From Stemphylium vesicarium (taxonomy: Eukaryota; Ascomycota; Dothideomycetes; Pleosporales; Pleosporaceae): 64,000 nucleotides of DNA. Under the pieces are notes generated by a model. That model was not told the DNA's origin, did not search any database, and worked only from the letters and a program-made list of their open reading frames with translations. Position 1 is the stretch's first letter; every line of letters starts with the position of its first letter. Below are positions 9,791 through 20,634 of this stretch, piece after piece. The stretch lies in assembly GCA_004380135.1 (NCBI GenBank), contig QXCR01000053.1:1-64000 (forward strand). The letters run 5' to 3'. The position numbers and the translations under genes are program-made.

Positions 9791-11985
9791 ATGAGTGCGT
9801 GAGTAATTTCACTTCCCTCTAGAGATCGACTGCTAACCTCGAACAGAATACCTGAGAACAAGATCTCGCCGGTGTCGACTCTAGAGTTAGGGAAGCGTGA
9901 AGCCGGTCGCGATTTGCGGCGTGTACGAGATGCCATCCCTTGGAGGGTCTTGGTAGTAGCCACAATTGGATTCTGGGAGAGAGCAGCCTTTTGGGGGAGT
10001 AAGTCTAGCTGGAACACAGCCCTGCAGATCGACAATTTACTGATTCTTCGATTGTTATAGTTGCCGCACCTTGGCGTAAGTTGTTCAGACCTCGTTGACT
10101 CCAACTTACCCGAACAACACTGACCCTATTACGGTTTAGAAAACTACATGGAGCACCCACGGCATTATACCACGGACCAAACTCCGGGCGCGCTCAACCT
10201 CGGCCAAACAACAGCGACGCGGATCTACTGCGCGTTCTTCATACTCTACTTCTCGAGCCCTATCTTCTTTTCGCCACTCGTAGATAGTCGCCTGGGGCAG
10301 TACAAAACGTTGGTGTTGAGTTTGGGGGTATACGTGCTAGGCTGTCTTGCTCTGGTCATCAGTTCGCTGCCAACCATGCTTGATCGCGGATCTGGTTTGC
10401 CCGGTCTAGCCACTGCAATGGCTTTGATAGCCTTAGGTGGCGGATGCGTAAGTACAGTAGTCATGGAATGTTTGACGAGGATACTAATTCGCTCAGTCGC
10501 AAGCTACCATCAGGTCCTTCATCGCAGAGCAGTACAACGCTAGAGAACCTCGGCTCGAACATCGCCCAGCGTCGCAGAACCGATCAATCAGATGCCTTCG
10601 GAAGCGGCTGAAATACACAAAACTCTCCAACTGGCTGCCAGTCACTACGCCAGAAGAGAAGGTCATCGTTTGCCCCGAGTTGACTACGAAGTTCATATAC
10701 ACGGTACTTTTCTGGGTAGGCAACGTTGGTGCACTGCTGGTTTTCCCCATTGTATACATTGAGAGGTATCACGGGTTTCTTCCTGCATATGGACTTGGTC
10801 TGGGTTGCATAGTTTTTGCGTTCCTCATGATAATCGGTGGGAGCAAGCACTTCGGTATGACTACCTGCTCATGTCACTTTGAGCCAATGCTAACAACAAT
10901 AGTGAAACCACCGTTAGCAGAGGGCGTGATGATACCAGCCGGAAAAGTACTTGCCTGTGCTGCGCGCAACGGATTTAGGATGAAGCGAACAGATCCTGGT
11001 CATCAACTCGCGTGCCATGGCAAGACGGTCACATGGAGCAGCCAGTTTGTCAGCGAGATTACGCGCGCATTGGGCGCTTGTAGAGTCCTGTAAGTCTTTC
11101 TCCTTTCGGATGAGATTGATATACTAACGCCTTCCAAGCCTAGCATTCTTCGTATTCTACATATGCTTCGACCAAATGCAAAACAACTTGATCTCTCAGG
11201 CTAGCGACATGAACACCGGGAAAACGCCGAACGACTTGCTACCGGGGATGAACCAGATCGCCTGCATCGCGATTGCTCCCTTGGTGGAATACATAATCGA
11301 TCCTGCTCTATCCAAGAGGCGCATTTATCTGAGGCCTGTCGCCCGGATCGCCATTGGCTTCCTTTTTGTATCGCTTTCCATGCTATATGCAGCCATGGTA
11401 CAGCATTACATCTATAAATCGCCACCTTGCTTCGGCCAACCGATAGACTGCGGAGATATTCAGTCGGTCGCCCGATATAGGCCGAACGTATGGGTGCAGG
11501 CGCCTATCTACGTACTGATGGCCGCTGGCGAGGTATTTGCCATGACCACAGCTATGGAGTACGCGGAGATGCACGCGCCGAAAGACATGAAGGTCCTTGT
11601 CCAATCCATCAACATGCTTATCACCGGTATAGGCTCTGCTTTTGCCATGATAATCGCGGAAGCTGCGCGCGATCCTTATCTGGTAGTATTCTATGCTAGT
11701 CTGGCTGGTGGTATGCTGTTGACTACGATTGTATTCTACTTCGTGTTTCGGAACAACGACAAAGATCGAATGGCAACCCCGAATTCCACGGACAATGATT
11801 CAGAGAGAGGCAATATCAACATCACCGGCATGTCTTCCACGGAAGATATCGCACGGGAGTCCCGTAGCTCAGACCTAGGTGGAATCGCCGCCGTGGCAGA
11901 GGAGAAAGGCATTGATCCTCTACCGCAGCCTATCCCGGAAGGCGCTGCTCCGGATAAAGGCCTCGTCCCCCACGCAGTTTTCTAG
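9791..11985 (+). CDS. POT/PTR2-family proton-coupled peptide transporter
   Basis: This plasma-membrane transporter takes up di- and tripeptides with protons. Seven exons join in frame: 9791-9798, 9847-9998, 10061-10075, 10140-10447, 10497-10854, 10903-11089 and 11139-11985; the product is 624 aa. The hallmark segment around TM1, TIGFWERAAFWGIAAPWQNY, is rebuilt only when the 15-base exon 3 is included. Other family features are the GQTTATRIY stretch, GGGCSQATIRSFIAEQY after intron 4, the FWVGNVGALLVFPIVYIE membrane segment, FFVFYICFDQMQNNL, and QAPIYVLMAAGEVFAMTTAMEYA. The C-terminal 80 residues or so are hydrophilic and cytosolic. Length matches fungal PTR2 proteins. The start is set by an 8-base first exon, needed because no other ATG keeps the N-terminus open. 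The subfamily and exact substrate cannot be told from sequence alone. Confidence 0.88.
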
Positions 11986-12591
11986 TCCGCCAGAACGATG
12001 GTGGTCCAAAGCAACATCCGGCATCATTCCGCCGGTCGAGACCGTTGACTAATGGGAAAGTGCCACTGCACCTGTATATTAGCCGTCATCTAAGCTGGGG
12101 TTTTGGAAACGAGGTAGTAGTCTTCTACAAGGCCTGGTCACTGCTTGCAGGATTTTGGTAAGAGCTGGGGAAGCTGCTTTTGTCTGGACAGGCCCTTTAC
12201 GGGGGCACCTCACACATGTGGAAGATCATGGCGCATCACGGACTATCATCTATGTTAGATATTAGATTTCATTCTAGGTCGTATGATCATACAAAGGATT
12301 TCTGTTCCATTTGTATAGCGTAGAAAAAAAAGCTCACGCCCACCGGAGAGTAGTATAATCATCACTGTAACCACTTATGTTCTACAATTTCTTGACAGCT
12401 GAACAAAGCTCTGGTGAACGCAATCAACCTTGAAGGCAAAAGAAAACACGAGATAGCATGTGTCGATTGGGGGATCATGACCCTCGCAACTTAACCGGAA
12501 TTTGACTTGCAAATACATATTTGGTGCCAAAAGTTCAACATTGCGAACTGTCTGCCCACCTGATATAGTCTTCGTCCGTGGCCAAAAAACT
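11986..12591. other. Intergenic region between peptide transporter and tRNA-Thr
   Basis: 3' flank of the transporter. It contains a short A-run near 12327 and otherwise no recognised feature. Confidence 0.5.
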
Positions 12592-12663
12592 TGCCTTCCG
12601 CCAGAATTGAACTGACGACCTCGTCATTACTAGTGACGCGCTCTACCACTGAGCTAGGAAGGC
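12592..12663 (-). tRNA. tRNA-Thr (anticodon AGT)
   Basis: On the minus strand the 72-base sequence folds as a complete cloverleaf. The acceptor stem GCCTTCC (12657-12663) pairs with GGAAGGC (12593-12599), with discriminator base A at 12592. The D-arm carries TAGCTCAGTGGT. The anticodon stem CGTCA/TGACG encloses the loop CTAGTAA, giving anticodon AGT. The T-arm reads TTCAATTC in its loop region. There is no intron. Confidence 0.93.
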
Positions 12664-13202
12664 TTGAGATGCTATTTTCGTTGGCGAAAATTGAGATAAA
12701 ATAAAACTCAATGTCAAATTTGACGATAAGATGATTTGGCTCTACAGCTCAGAACTTGAGATATGGTGCCATGTAGAGGTGTCATGCGTGAGGGGGCGGT
12801 GGGTCGGAAAAAATTCTGGGTGGTGGGGTTTCGAACACCGACTACTGGTTCAGGAAAGAAACGCGAACCTTGCGAGTCGTTGCCTCACGAGAATAATGGT
12901 AGTGGCGCAACGGGCCACTTGCCTCTATGTTAATTCGATGCGATGCATTGAACAATATCCGAAGGCTGTTGGTACGGATGCTGAGAACGTGCGAGTCAGA
13001 ATTGCTTGATTTCATACCGACAGAATTCTGGCTGACAGGACTATGAGGACATGCTGCTGAGTGTATCTTCCCCTTCTATACCTCTTTCTCTGCCCCAATT
13101 CAGTTCTATGTCGTAACCAAGAACGCAAACTTTTCATACATCTTGCGATCTTCCATAGTAGTTGCAAATGTGACATTCAACCGCCCTTTGCCAACCAAGA
13201 TC
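12664..13202. other. Intergenic region with a possible tRNA-like relic
   Basis: No gene is recognised. On the minus strand at about 12815-12920 a T-arm-like GGTGTTCGAAACCCC occurs, but the stem has a mismatch and no full cloverleaf could be drawn. It may be a decayed tRNA or chance. Confidence 0.35.
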
Positions 13203-13394
13203 CTATAAATCCCGGTCCAAGTAACCGCTATCAGCGGCTACAATACGATGGTACCGAATCATCGAGCTTGGCTCTTCCTCATCCTCTTGCTTAGCCGCCT
13301 GCCCATTCCTCGGAGTTGCGCGCGGCGTCGAGGGACCAGCCGAAGCGGAAGACGACTGGATTGGAGCTGGTGCCGGCCCTCCGATCCACGCATA

Positions 13395-14494
13395 CTACTT
13401 CTTCACAAACGCCACATCGCCATTTGAAGGCGTAACGGAACCTCGAATCTCCCATGGTGGTCCGTTGTTCCAGTGCGCCACCAGCGGACAGAGATCGGGA
13501 CGACCGATGTGGAAACAATCCGGGCGTAGGGCGTTGGCGTTCGACGGATATATCATAATGGAGCCAAAGTCAAACGTGCCCAAGTCGAACACTGGCTCGT
13601 CCAAGTAAGACCACGCGTCGTTTATGACGTATTGTGCGCCTGCCGAGAAACCATATTTATTGGCGAAGTCCTGGCTGTTGCTAAGACAGTAAGCTATGTT
13701 GGGTCGACCTGCGATAAGGGCCGCGTTATAGGCATCCTGGTAGCCTACCAATTGTTCGCAACGGTAAGCAACATAGGAATCGCGATCAAAGCGACAGTGC
13801 TCGTGAAGCGTCCCAAGAACGTGGCCAATCTATGTTTGGTGTCAGTGGTGATGGGTACCTGAGCACACGCCTTCTGATTGCTCATCTCGTGTGCGACTTT
13901 GTGTTTTTCAACATCTTTATGAGGTAAAACCATGTAATGCCGACCTTCTTTATGCTTATCACCCTTTTCCCAACCTACACTAGCATGTGGTGCCTCGCCC
14001 TCAGCACCAAGATGGACAGCCATGACGTCAGCCTTAACTTCCAGGTTCCAGGTGCCAGGCTCTTGCCTGTTCTTGTACCCATCTGTATAACAGAAATCGT
14101 TCTTCCGCTTTGTCTTGTCAGAGTTCCTATCGTTTACTTCCATCCAGCCGATTGAATGTCCGTTTTCGGGGCTAGCGCGGCTTCCAATCGCATCGGACCA
14201 AATCTTGAAGCCGGCTTGCAGTGCGCAGTCGAGTTCTTCTCTGGCTTCCGCATTCGCGAAACAATATCGAATCAGACGTACCTTGCCCGACTTTGTCTCG
14301 AAGCTGGGCCAGGGGTGTCGTATAGCGAATTTGAGAGCGTTCATGTCTGCTGTTTGGGGACTAAGCGAAGCGGGATCGGCCATGGTGACGTTCGAAACGG
14401 TACCGCAATACTGATCTGCGGAGACCAAAGCGATGATCGCAAAAGTTACGGGAAAGCAATAAGAGAGGCAACGAAGTGTGAGTGGCGGAGCCAT
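13395..14494 (-). CDS. Astacin-like (M12A) zinc metalloprotease, probably decaying
   Basis: A secreted zincin-type protease. Exons are 13886-14494 and 13395-13829; joined they give 347 aa. A hydrophobic signal segment covers about residues 1-26. The joined sequence contains the zinc motif HEIGHVLGTLHE (His202, Glu203, His206, His212), typical of astacin/metzincin enzymes, followed by RFDRDSYV and later a GSIMIYPS segment resembling a Met-turn region. The 56-base intron between Glu203 and Ile204 ends in CATAG and has a CTGAC branch-like site, but begins ATGAGC instead of GTGAGC. Without removal of this intron the frame shifts inside the active site. A TAG stop at 13395-13397 follows VKK, and the same frame then stays open for 63 more codons (to 13203) starting YAW, as if the stop were recent. 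The family is clear; whether the gene still makes enzyme is doubtful. Confidence 0.65.
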
Positions 14495-15127
14495 TGCGGC
14501 GATCTCGCAGTCGCTGGCGAACCAGTCGCTGATGTCGAAGTGCTGCGTATCAAGTATCCTGACCGGAGGAGAAAAGTCTTGAGTGTCGATTAGTCGGGCC
14601 CGAGGAACTCACCGTAGTTCTAGACGCTGATGATATAGGAAACTGAAGTGGGTCACACTACGAAGTTGGAGATAGGCCTACCGGATTTGACCAAAGCAAG
14701 GCCAAATAGTGAATGGTACAAGCAAACAGATTTGGCAACACTCGCGTTTTCTCGCTGTGAAAGAGGTCGCACACACGTAATTTAATGCAAGACCCCACAG
14801 ACGACGAAAAGGGCGCATGTGGAAGGGCGAAGTAGGGGTGCTATCCGAGTGGATGAGCCTAGACACGCCGGACAACAAATCAGGAAGACAATGTGCAATA
14901 ACAATTTTGCTCTGTTTTCGTGAGCTGTAGATGAGGCGGTCGTCTAGTGCGAGTTCTACTCCTACCCATTTACTGACGCCTGTCAAGAAAAGCTGCCATG
15001 TAACGCCGATTCAAATGCAACATAGACCTGTGGATATCGCCCATGGAGGGAAAAGACCGCTCAGATGTAATGAAAGTGTGACGCTAAATGAAGAGAAAGG
15101 TAAAGGGAATGTACATCACTTCGCGGC
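14495..15127. other. Intergenic region
   Basis: Lies between the 5' end of the protease gene and the 3' end of the CLC gene. No recognised coding or RNA feature. Confidence 0.5.
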
Positions 15128-18007
15128 CTAGATGTGTCGCGTCTTTTTCTCGTGTTCCTCGAGCTCTTTCACATACTTGACGAATGTCTTCTTGTGAACC
15201 TATTCATCCCGTTAGTACCACTGCAACCAAAGTGATCGTGATGGGTAACTTACCAGACCAGCATATTTTCCATCCCTGAGAACACAAATGTATCGCAGTC
15301 CGAGTTTGACAAAACACTCGTACACCAGGTCCATCGGCGAGTGAGCATCCAATGCGACCGGAGCAGGATCAATGTACGGCGTAAAATCACTTGGATCGTA
15401 GGATTCCTGCTCTTCTTCATCCTGTGGCTCACGTCCTGCTGCCCAGTCCACCCGTGGGGACATCAGACAGAGGGTATTGTCTTCATTCTCAAGTTTGTCG
15501 AGGGCGAATTCTAGATCTGGAGCGGGAATGAGGCCAACGAGAATGCCATTCTTGACAATTGACAGGCCACCGTCCAACTCGCCAGCCATTTGCAAGCCAC
15601 GCTGCTTAGCGCGAAGTTCGGCTGCAGGAATGAGAGAATCCTCGGAGATATCAATGACGTGATCGTTCCTTGAGCCAGGGGTGATGTCCCCTAGCTCAGA
15701 AGTAAAGATCGGTCGAACCTTGTTGTCCAGGAAAGGATAGGAGTTCATGTCGGTCAAGAGGTCGTAGATACTGAGCGGCTCGATGGCATCAGCCACCCAC
15801 TTTGAAACAAGGATACCGAGAGAAAAGGGTAGTACGTGGTCCAAGCTTCCAGTGAGTTCAAAGAGAATGACAGCCAAAGTGATACTAAGACGAGTAACGC
15901 CAGTCATGGTCGCTCCTGCTGCCACTAAGGCATAGACTCCCGGAACAACACATGAGCCTGGTGGGCCATCAGGCGAGCACTCGGCAAAAATGCCAAGATG
16001 ACTGAAACGAAGAGCGACCAGCTGCACGGTGTGACCAATGAAGCGACCAGCGAGACCGCCTACAACCATGGAAGGAACATAGATACCGGCTGGTACCTTG
16101 ATTCCAAAAGTAACTATGGTCAAGCACGCCTTGATGACGAATGCAAAGAACAATACTTTGAGGACATCCGGGATGTGCTCAACAGTCGGGCATAGGCCAT
16201 CTCCGGTGTCGGTGTAGGTGTCGCATGGGCTAGCCAACTCGAAGAGGAGTTCAGTGACTGGGAGCTTGGTGTATCGGTTCCAGAAACTGACGAGGCCTGT
16301 TACAAGCGCAACCAGGAACACTTCGAGCAGCGGGTGCTTCTTGATGACGGGTATGCGACGGAACGTGCGGGCCCAGATGCGGGATGCTTTGATGAAGAGC
16401 GCGCCCAAAACACCGCCAACGGCGCCGGTGAAGACGAAGGTGGCGAGTTCGAAAAACTTCCAGTCCAAGTGGTATCGGACCTCGAAAAGCACAATTTTCT
16501 TTGTTCCATATGGATCGAGAAATTTTAGTGACAATGCAGCCGCCTAGAGAATAGTTAGTTGTGTTCGACTGAATAGACAGAACAGTAAACCTACGATGCA
16601 GCAAAAGAAGGTGCGAAAGAGTGTTTTTGATGGAAAGTAGTAGCTGACTTCCTCGAGACTGAAGAGCACGCCGCCGATAGGAGCACCAAAAGCGACGGCG
16701 ACACCACTGGCAGCACTGGCGCTCAAAATCTCCCTCCGCTTTCCGTCGTTGCTGCTGTACTTGGAGAAGATACGGCAGGCAATGTTACCGATGCAAGTCG
16801 CAATGTGGACGTATGGACCCTCTTTGCCGAGACTGAGGCCAGATGCAACACTGAGAATGAGGGCGAGGGTCTTGACGAGCAGGGTCCGTACACCGAGGTA
16901 ACCGTGGAGGACGAAACCACTCAAAATGACTTTGACTTCGGCAACACCGCTGCCGGCAGCGGAGTAGTAGACCATGGGTGGACGAGCCTGCACCTCCTGG
17001 AAGCGCGACTCTGGGCTGATGCTGCGCTTGCGGTCCTCTTCATCTGCTTGGTCTGAGAATCGCCGCACCTCTGCGCCGAGGTTCTCGTCTAAAGTAGTGA
17101 GGGAGATGGCGGATGGGATCACGGTCTTGGTAGTGAGAGTGAGCAGGCACGAGGCCATGGAGAGTAGCACGACAGAACACACGAAGAAGCCGTATTGGGT
17201 GTGGACGACATCCAGCCTGTCGGAGCGGACAGCCTCGGACCATTTCACCCAGTTGTCACATACTGAGGCGCCCTCACAGCACGTCTTGCGGCTCCTATTC
17301 CAGCCAGCGGTGCAGTAGCCCTGCTTGAGGTCGAAGAGCGTCGTCTCCGTGGTATTGACGAAGTAGGCAACGAGGGCGGTAAGCACTCCGATAAGAGCCA
17401 CCAGTATCCAGCCCTGAGCACCGTCAAACCATGCTGCCAGACGGCCTCTGATGTCCTTTCTACTCCGAAGTGCCTTGACACGATATGCGTCGGCGATGTT
17501 ATCGTGGACCCAGTCAGTCGAGGTGAACTGGTCATACCACACGCGGTTGTCCTGGAAGAGGGATGCCTTTGCCGAGTGCATGCTCTGCTCCAGTCCCTGG
17601 CCCCGCTCGCCCAGGGCATTCACGAGGCGCTGACTAAACGTGTGGCCGCCCGTGACGGAGCCTCGTCTGCTGGACCGCATGCGAGAGCTGGTGGGCAGTT
17701 GGCTGTTGTTACGCGTCATGCCAGGGCGAGGGGTGCCGGGCGTGGTAGTAGGCAGGCTCTTGTAGGACCTGGCCCCCCGCAGATGGGGCACTCCTAACAA
17801 GGCCGTCCTTTCATTGACGCTGCCCGTCGACCGCGTGAGGTCCGTATCGGAGGCTCGCATCTGCCTCAGGGCGCTGAAAGTAAGAGTTGGGGATGTGGGT
17901 GTGGTGCTGCTGTACGTGTCGTCGCGTTCACGCCGTTCAGCAGCGGCATTGTCATCGTCGGCATCGTAGTCGTCGACGCTGCGATACGAGTGCATCGACT
18001 TGGGCAT
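15128..18007 (-). CDS. CLC-family voltage-gated chloride channel/exchanger
   Basis: Moves chloride across membranes, most likely those of Golgi/endosome/vacuole as in the GEF1-type branch (inferred). Exons are 16595-18007, 15254-16543 and 15128-15199, separated by introns of 51 and 54 bases; the product is 924 aa. About 190 cytosolic, Ser/Thr-rich residues come first. The membrane core holds the selectivity motifs GSGVAEVK, GKEGPYVH (gating Glu about residue 396) and PAGIYVPSM. Two CBS domains follow in the C-terminal third. The last 23 residues are basic and charged (VHKKTFVKYVKELEEHEKKT) and come from a separate exon. Presence of the gating Glu fits a proton-coupled exchanger or gated channel. 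All core elements seem intact. Confidence 0.92.
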
Positions 18008-18801
18008 GGCGGCGGCAGCGTCTGCGGCAGAGGTGGTTAGAGGGGAGGATGAATGGAAAAGGCAACTACGGTCTGGGGAAGGGCAGTCTATCAGTGGAGA
18101 GGTCAGTCAGAGACATGTCGCCGAGTAGAGGCCGCTATCATGGTCATCCGGGGAACGATGGCGGTGTCACGATGGGTATCTCATGGCTGGGCACCATGGG
18201 CCCCGTTCCCCACTATGCCGCGGATCCTCCAGGCTGCGCTTTGTTGTCCCTTGTCTCGGAGGAGAGATACGCACCAACATCGGCCGTCGCGGCAAAGGAA
18301 CGGGTTTCAGACGACTTGTCTGCAGGCAATCCTGCAGCAGCTCCGCTGAAGCAGCAAAAGCACAGAAGAAAGTCGACGCGGCACTAGACTGTGCAAGTCA
18401 TCCCGCACAGCAAACGGCGGTAGGCGCGTCCCATGTGATTATCTGGGTTGCACGCGATGGTGACGAAATGCAGGGCCCCGGGCCGCCTAACCTCTCCCAG
18501 AGAGGGCTCAATGCTGCCCTCGCCAATCACCGCCTGCAGCCCCACCACTACACACTGTCTTGCGTCTGCATCCTCGAGCAATTGGAGGGGGGACATACGC
18601 TGCGAATTCATCCCTTCTTCGCCAGCCGTACGTTTCTTTTCTGCTCGCGCGCTGATCTCTGACCAAGCTTGAAAGTGAGGGAAATTCGCTCCCCGATTAT
18701 CTGTTTCGGATTCCCGGGTTTTCGCCGAGCGGGAACAGCCTCAGATATCGTGGCAGGTCTGACGACACCCGAAACTTTACGTCTGTCTGCCGGCACTCAA
18801 A
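18008..18801. other. Divergent promoter region between CLC and esterase genes
   Basis: About 790 bases between two divergent start codons. It probably holds both promoters. No further coding region supported. Confidence 0.5.
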
Positions 18802-19944
18802 ATGGTGAGTGCCTCCCGAGCGTGCAAACCTGACGTAGTATGCGTGTTGATAAGCCCAGCCTGCTCCATACGACCAATTCTTTTTGTTTGGGGACAGCAT
18901 CACCCAGGACTCTTTTTCCCAGGAACGGGGGTTTGGCTTCTCTGCAGCCCTCCAAGCCGGTCAGTCCACATCACTCGATGCTTTTGCCCGGATTGGCCTT
19001 CCGCACCAGATGCATTGCGACACTTGGTGAATACACGGTGAACGTGCTGGAATTGTTGGCTCGGGCCGTTGGAAGCTCGCGTGCTGATCTCCACCAGCAT
19101 ACATACGGCGACTCGATGTAGTCAACCGGGGCTTCAGGTAGTGCATCATCCCCAGATACTTTGGCTGGCGCTGATGTCATAAAGCGGGTACAACACTCGT
19201 CAAGCACTCAAGATCCTACCGGCTATCGTGCCTCCGCCTCATCAGGCCAAGATTCGCTTTCTGGTACGACAGGCCCCTCTTGCACGCTATCTCCATTGAC
19301 CACACAGACCATTTTCTTCGGCGCAAACGATTCATCGCTGCCCGATGCACCCAACAAGCAGCACATACCCATTGATGAGTTCACCGCCAACATAAAGGCT
19401 ATCGTCTTTCATCCGAAGATACGGGCCCATGCTCCTCGTATTACCCTGGTGGCGCCTCCCCCAATCAACGAGCACCTCTGGTGGCCTAGGGACCAGTCCA
19501 ATGGATACACCAGCGTCTCGCGGTTGGCGGCTACTACCAAAATTTATGCCGATGCAGTCGTCGAGCTAGGTGCCGAGCTTGGCATCCCGGTGGTTAATCT
19601 ATGGAAAGCCTTCATGTCAAGGACCGACTTCAACTTCGACGCATGGAAGCTCGGAGACGACGTGCCTGGTTCCTTGGGTTTGGCACAAAATGACGCTTTA
19701 GTGGAGCTCATGTATGATGGTATGTGTACCCAAAGTTTCTTGGGCGTCAACGGCGGTATTGACGTGATGAACAGGCCTTCACTTCAATCCCGCAGGTTAT
19801 GACATTTTCTATCAGGAGATGATGAAGGTAATTGAAGAGCATTGGCCGGATCAGATGCCAGAGAAGCTGCCCATGGTACTGCCGCCGTGGAACGATCAGG
19901 TGGCCTGGAAAGCGTGGGAAGATACGCAGGCAACTTCACAATAA
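18802..19944 (+). CDS. Isoamyl acetate-hydrolysing esterase-like SGNH/GDSL hydrolase
   Basis: A lipase/esterase of the SGNH fold that hydrolyses short acetate esters in its characterised yeast relative IAH1. Six exons join in frame: 18802-18804, 18860-18959, 19098-19137, 19185-19263, 19308-19719 and 19775-19944; the product is 267 aa. The first exon is only the ATG, and the second begins PAPYDQFFLFGDSITQ, which matches the family's N-terminus. Ser14 in GDSIT is the nucleophile. GAND (79-82) gives the oxyanion Asn. Asp211 and His214 in DGLHFNPAG complete the catalytic triad. There is no signal peptide, so the enzyme is probably cytosolic. Introns range from 44 to 138 bases. The five-intron chain is supported because every junction restores a conserved segment. 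Confidence 0.88.
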
Positions 19945-20634
19945 GCCGGACAATAGTAGGCGCAGAATATATCAACCAACATTCAGATGCATGTGCAACA
20001 GCCTACCTAGCGCATATATGCGGGGCTTCGGGAAGGGTTGGCCGTCTCGGCCAATCGGACTTGGGCCATAACTCCGGCAGCAAGTGCTTAGTTGCGTAGC
20101 CTCGAATGAACCTCAGAATAGTATCGTGGTGAAGATGCGCAAAGATCAATCATAGCGACTGTTCGTATTCTATTCTGAAACCCTGTCCCAGCGCTGTACA
20201 CCATCCCTTTCTGTTCTTGAGCATCTTTTCAAAGCCACGCTGGTCACAGGCATACGCAGCTGTGGCGCTTGCACCTTCCGCTTCAAACACCCATCGACTA
20301 GTCCCATCGGCGAACGATCGCGCTTGCCCTTCACCTTCACCGACTTCGCTCGACGGTTGTTTGCGCATCTTCCTTGCACCTACGAAGCACACGCACTGCA
20401 AATTTGACGCCTGAAGACAATCGCACACGACCCGTTGTCGCCTCATCTCCGCGGCCCGACTGGGAGATTCGCATACGTTAAATATCAGCTTGTTGCTCAG
20501 TCCACCTCACACACGAGTCGAATTGGAAAGGCGGGGTGAAGCAGTCGCTCGGGGCTCGTCGGTAGGGGAGCGCCTCCGGCAAGGTTGGCGTCTCTTTGTT
20601 GAGCACGTCGCTAGGGGGTGAGAGGATCGAGGGC
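19945..20634. other. Intergenic region
   Basis: 3' flank of the esterase and 5' flank of the next gene. The short frames present show no family features. Confidence 0.45.

Noticed and set aside
18840..19121. Unspliced open frame of 93 codons at the start of the esterase gene
   Set aside because: It reads across introns in a different frame from the conserved esterase segments.
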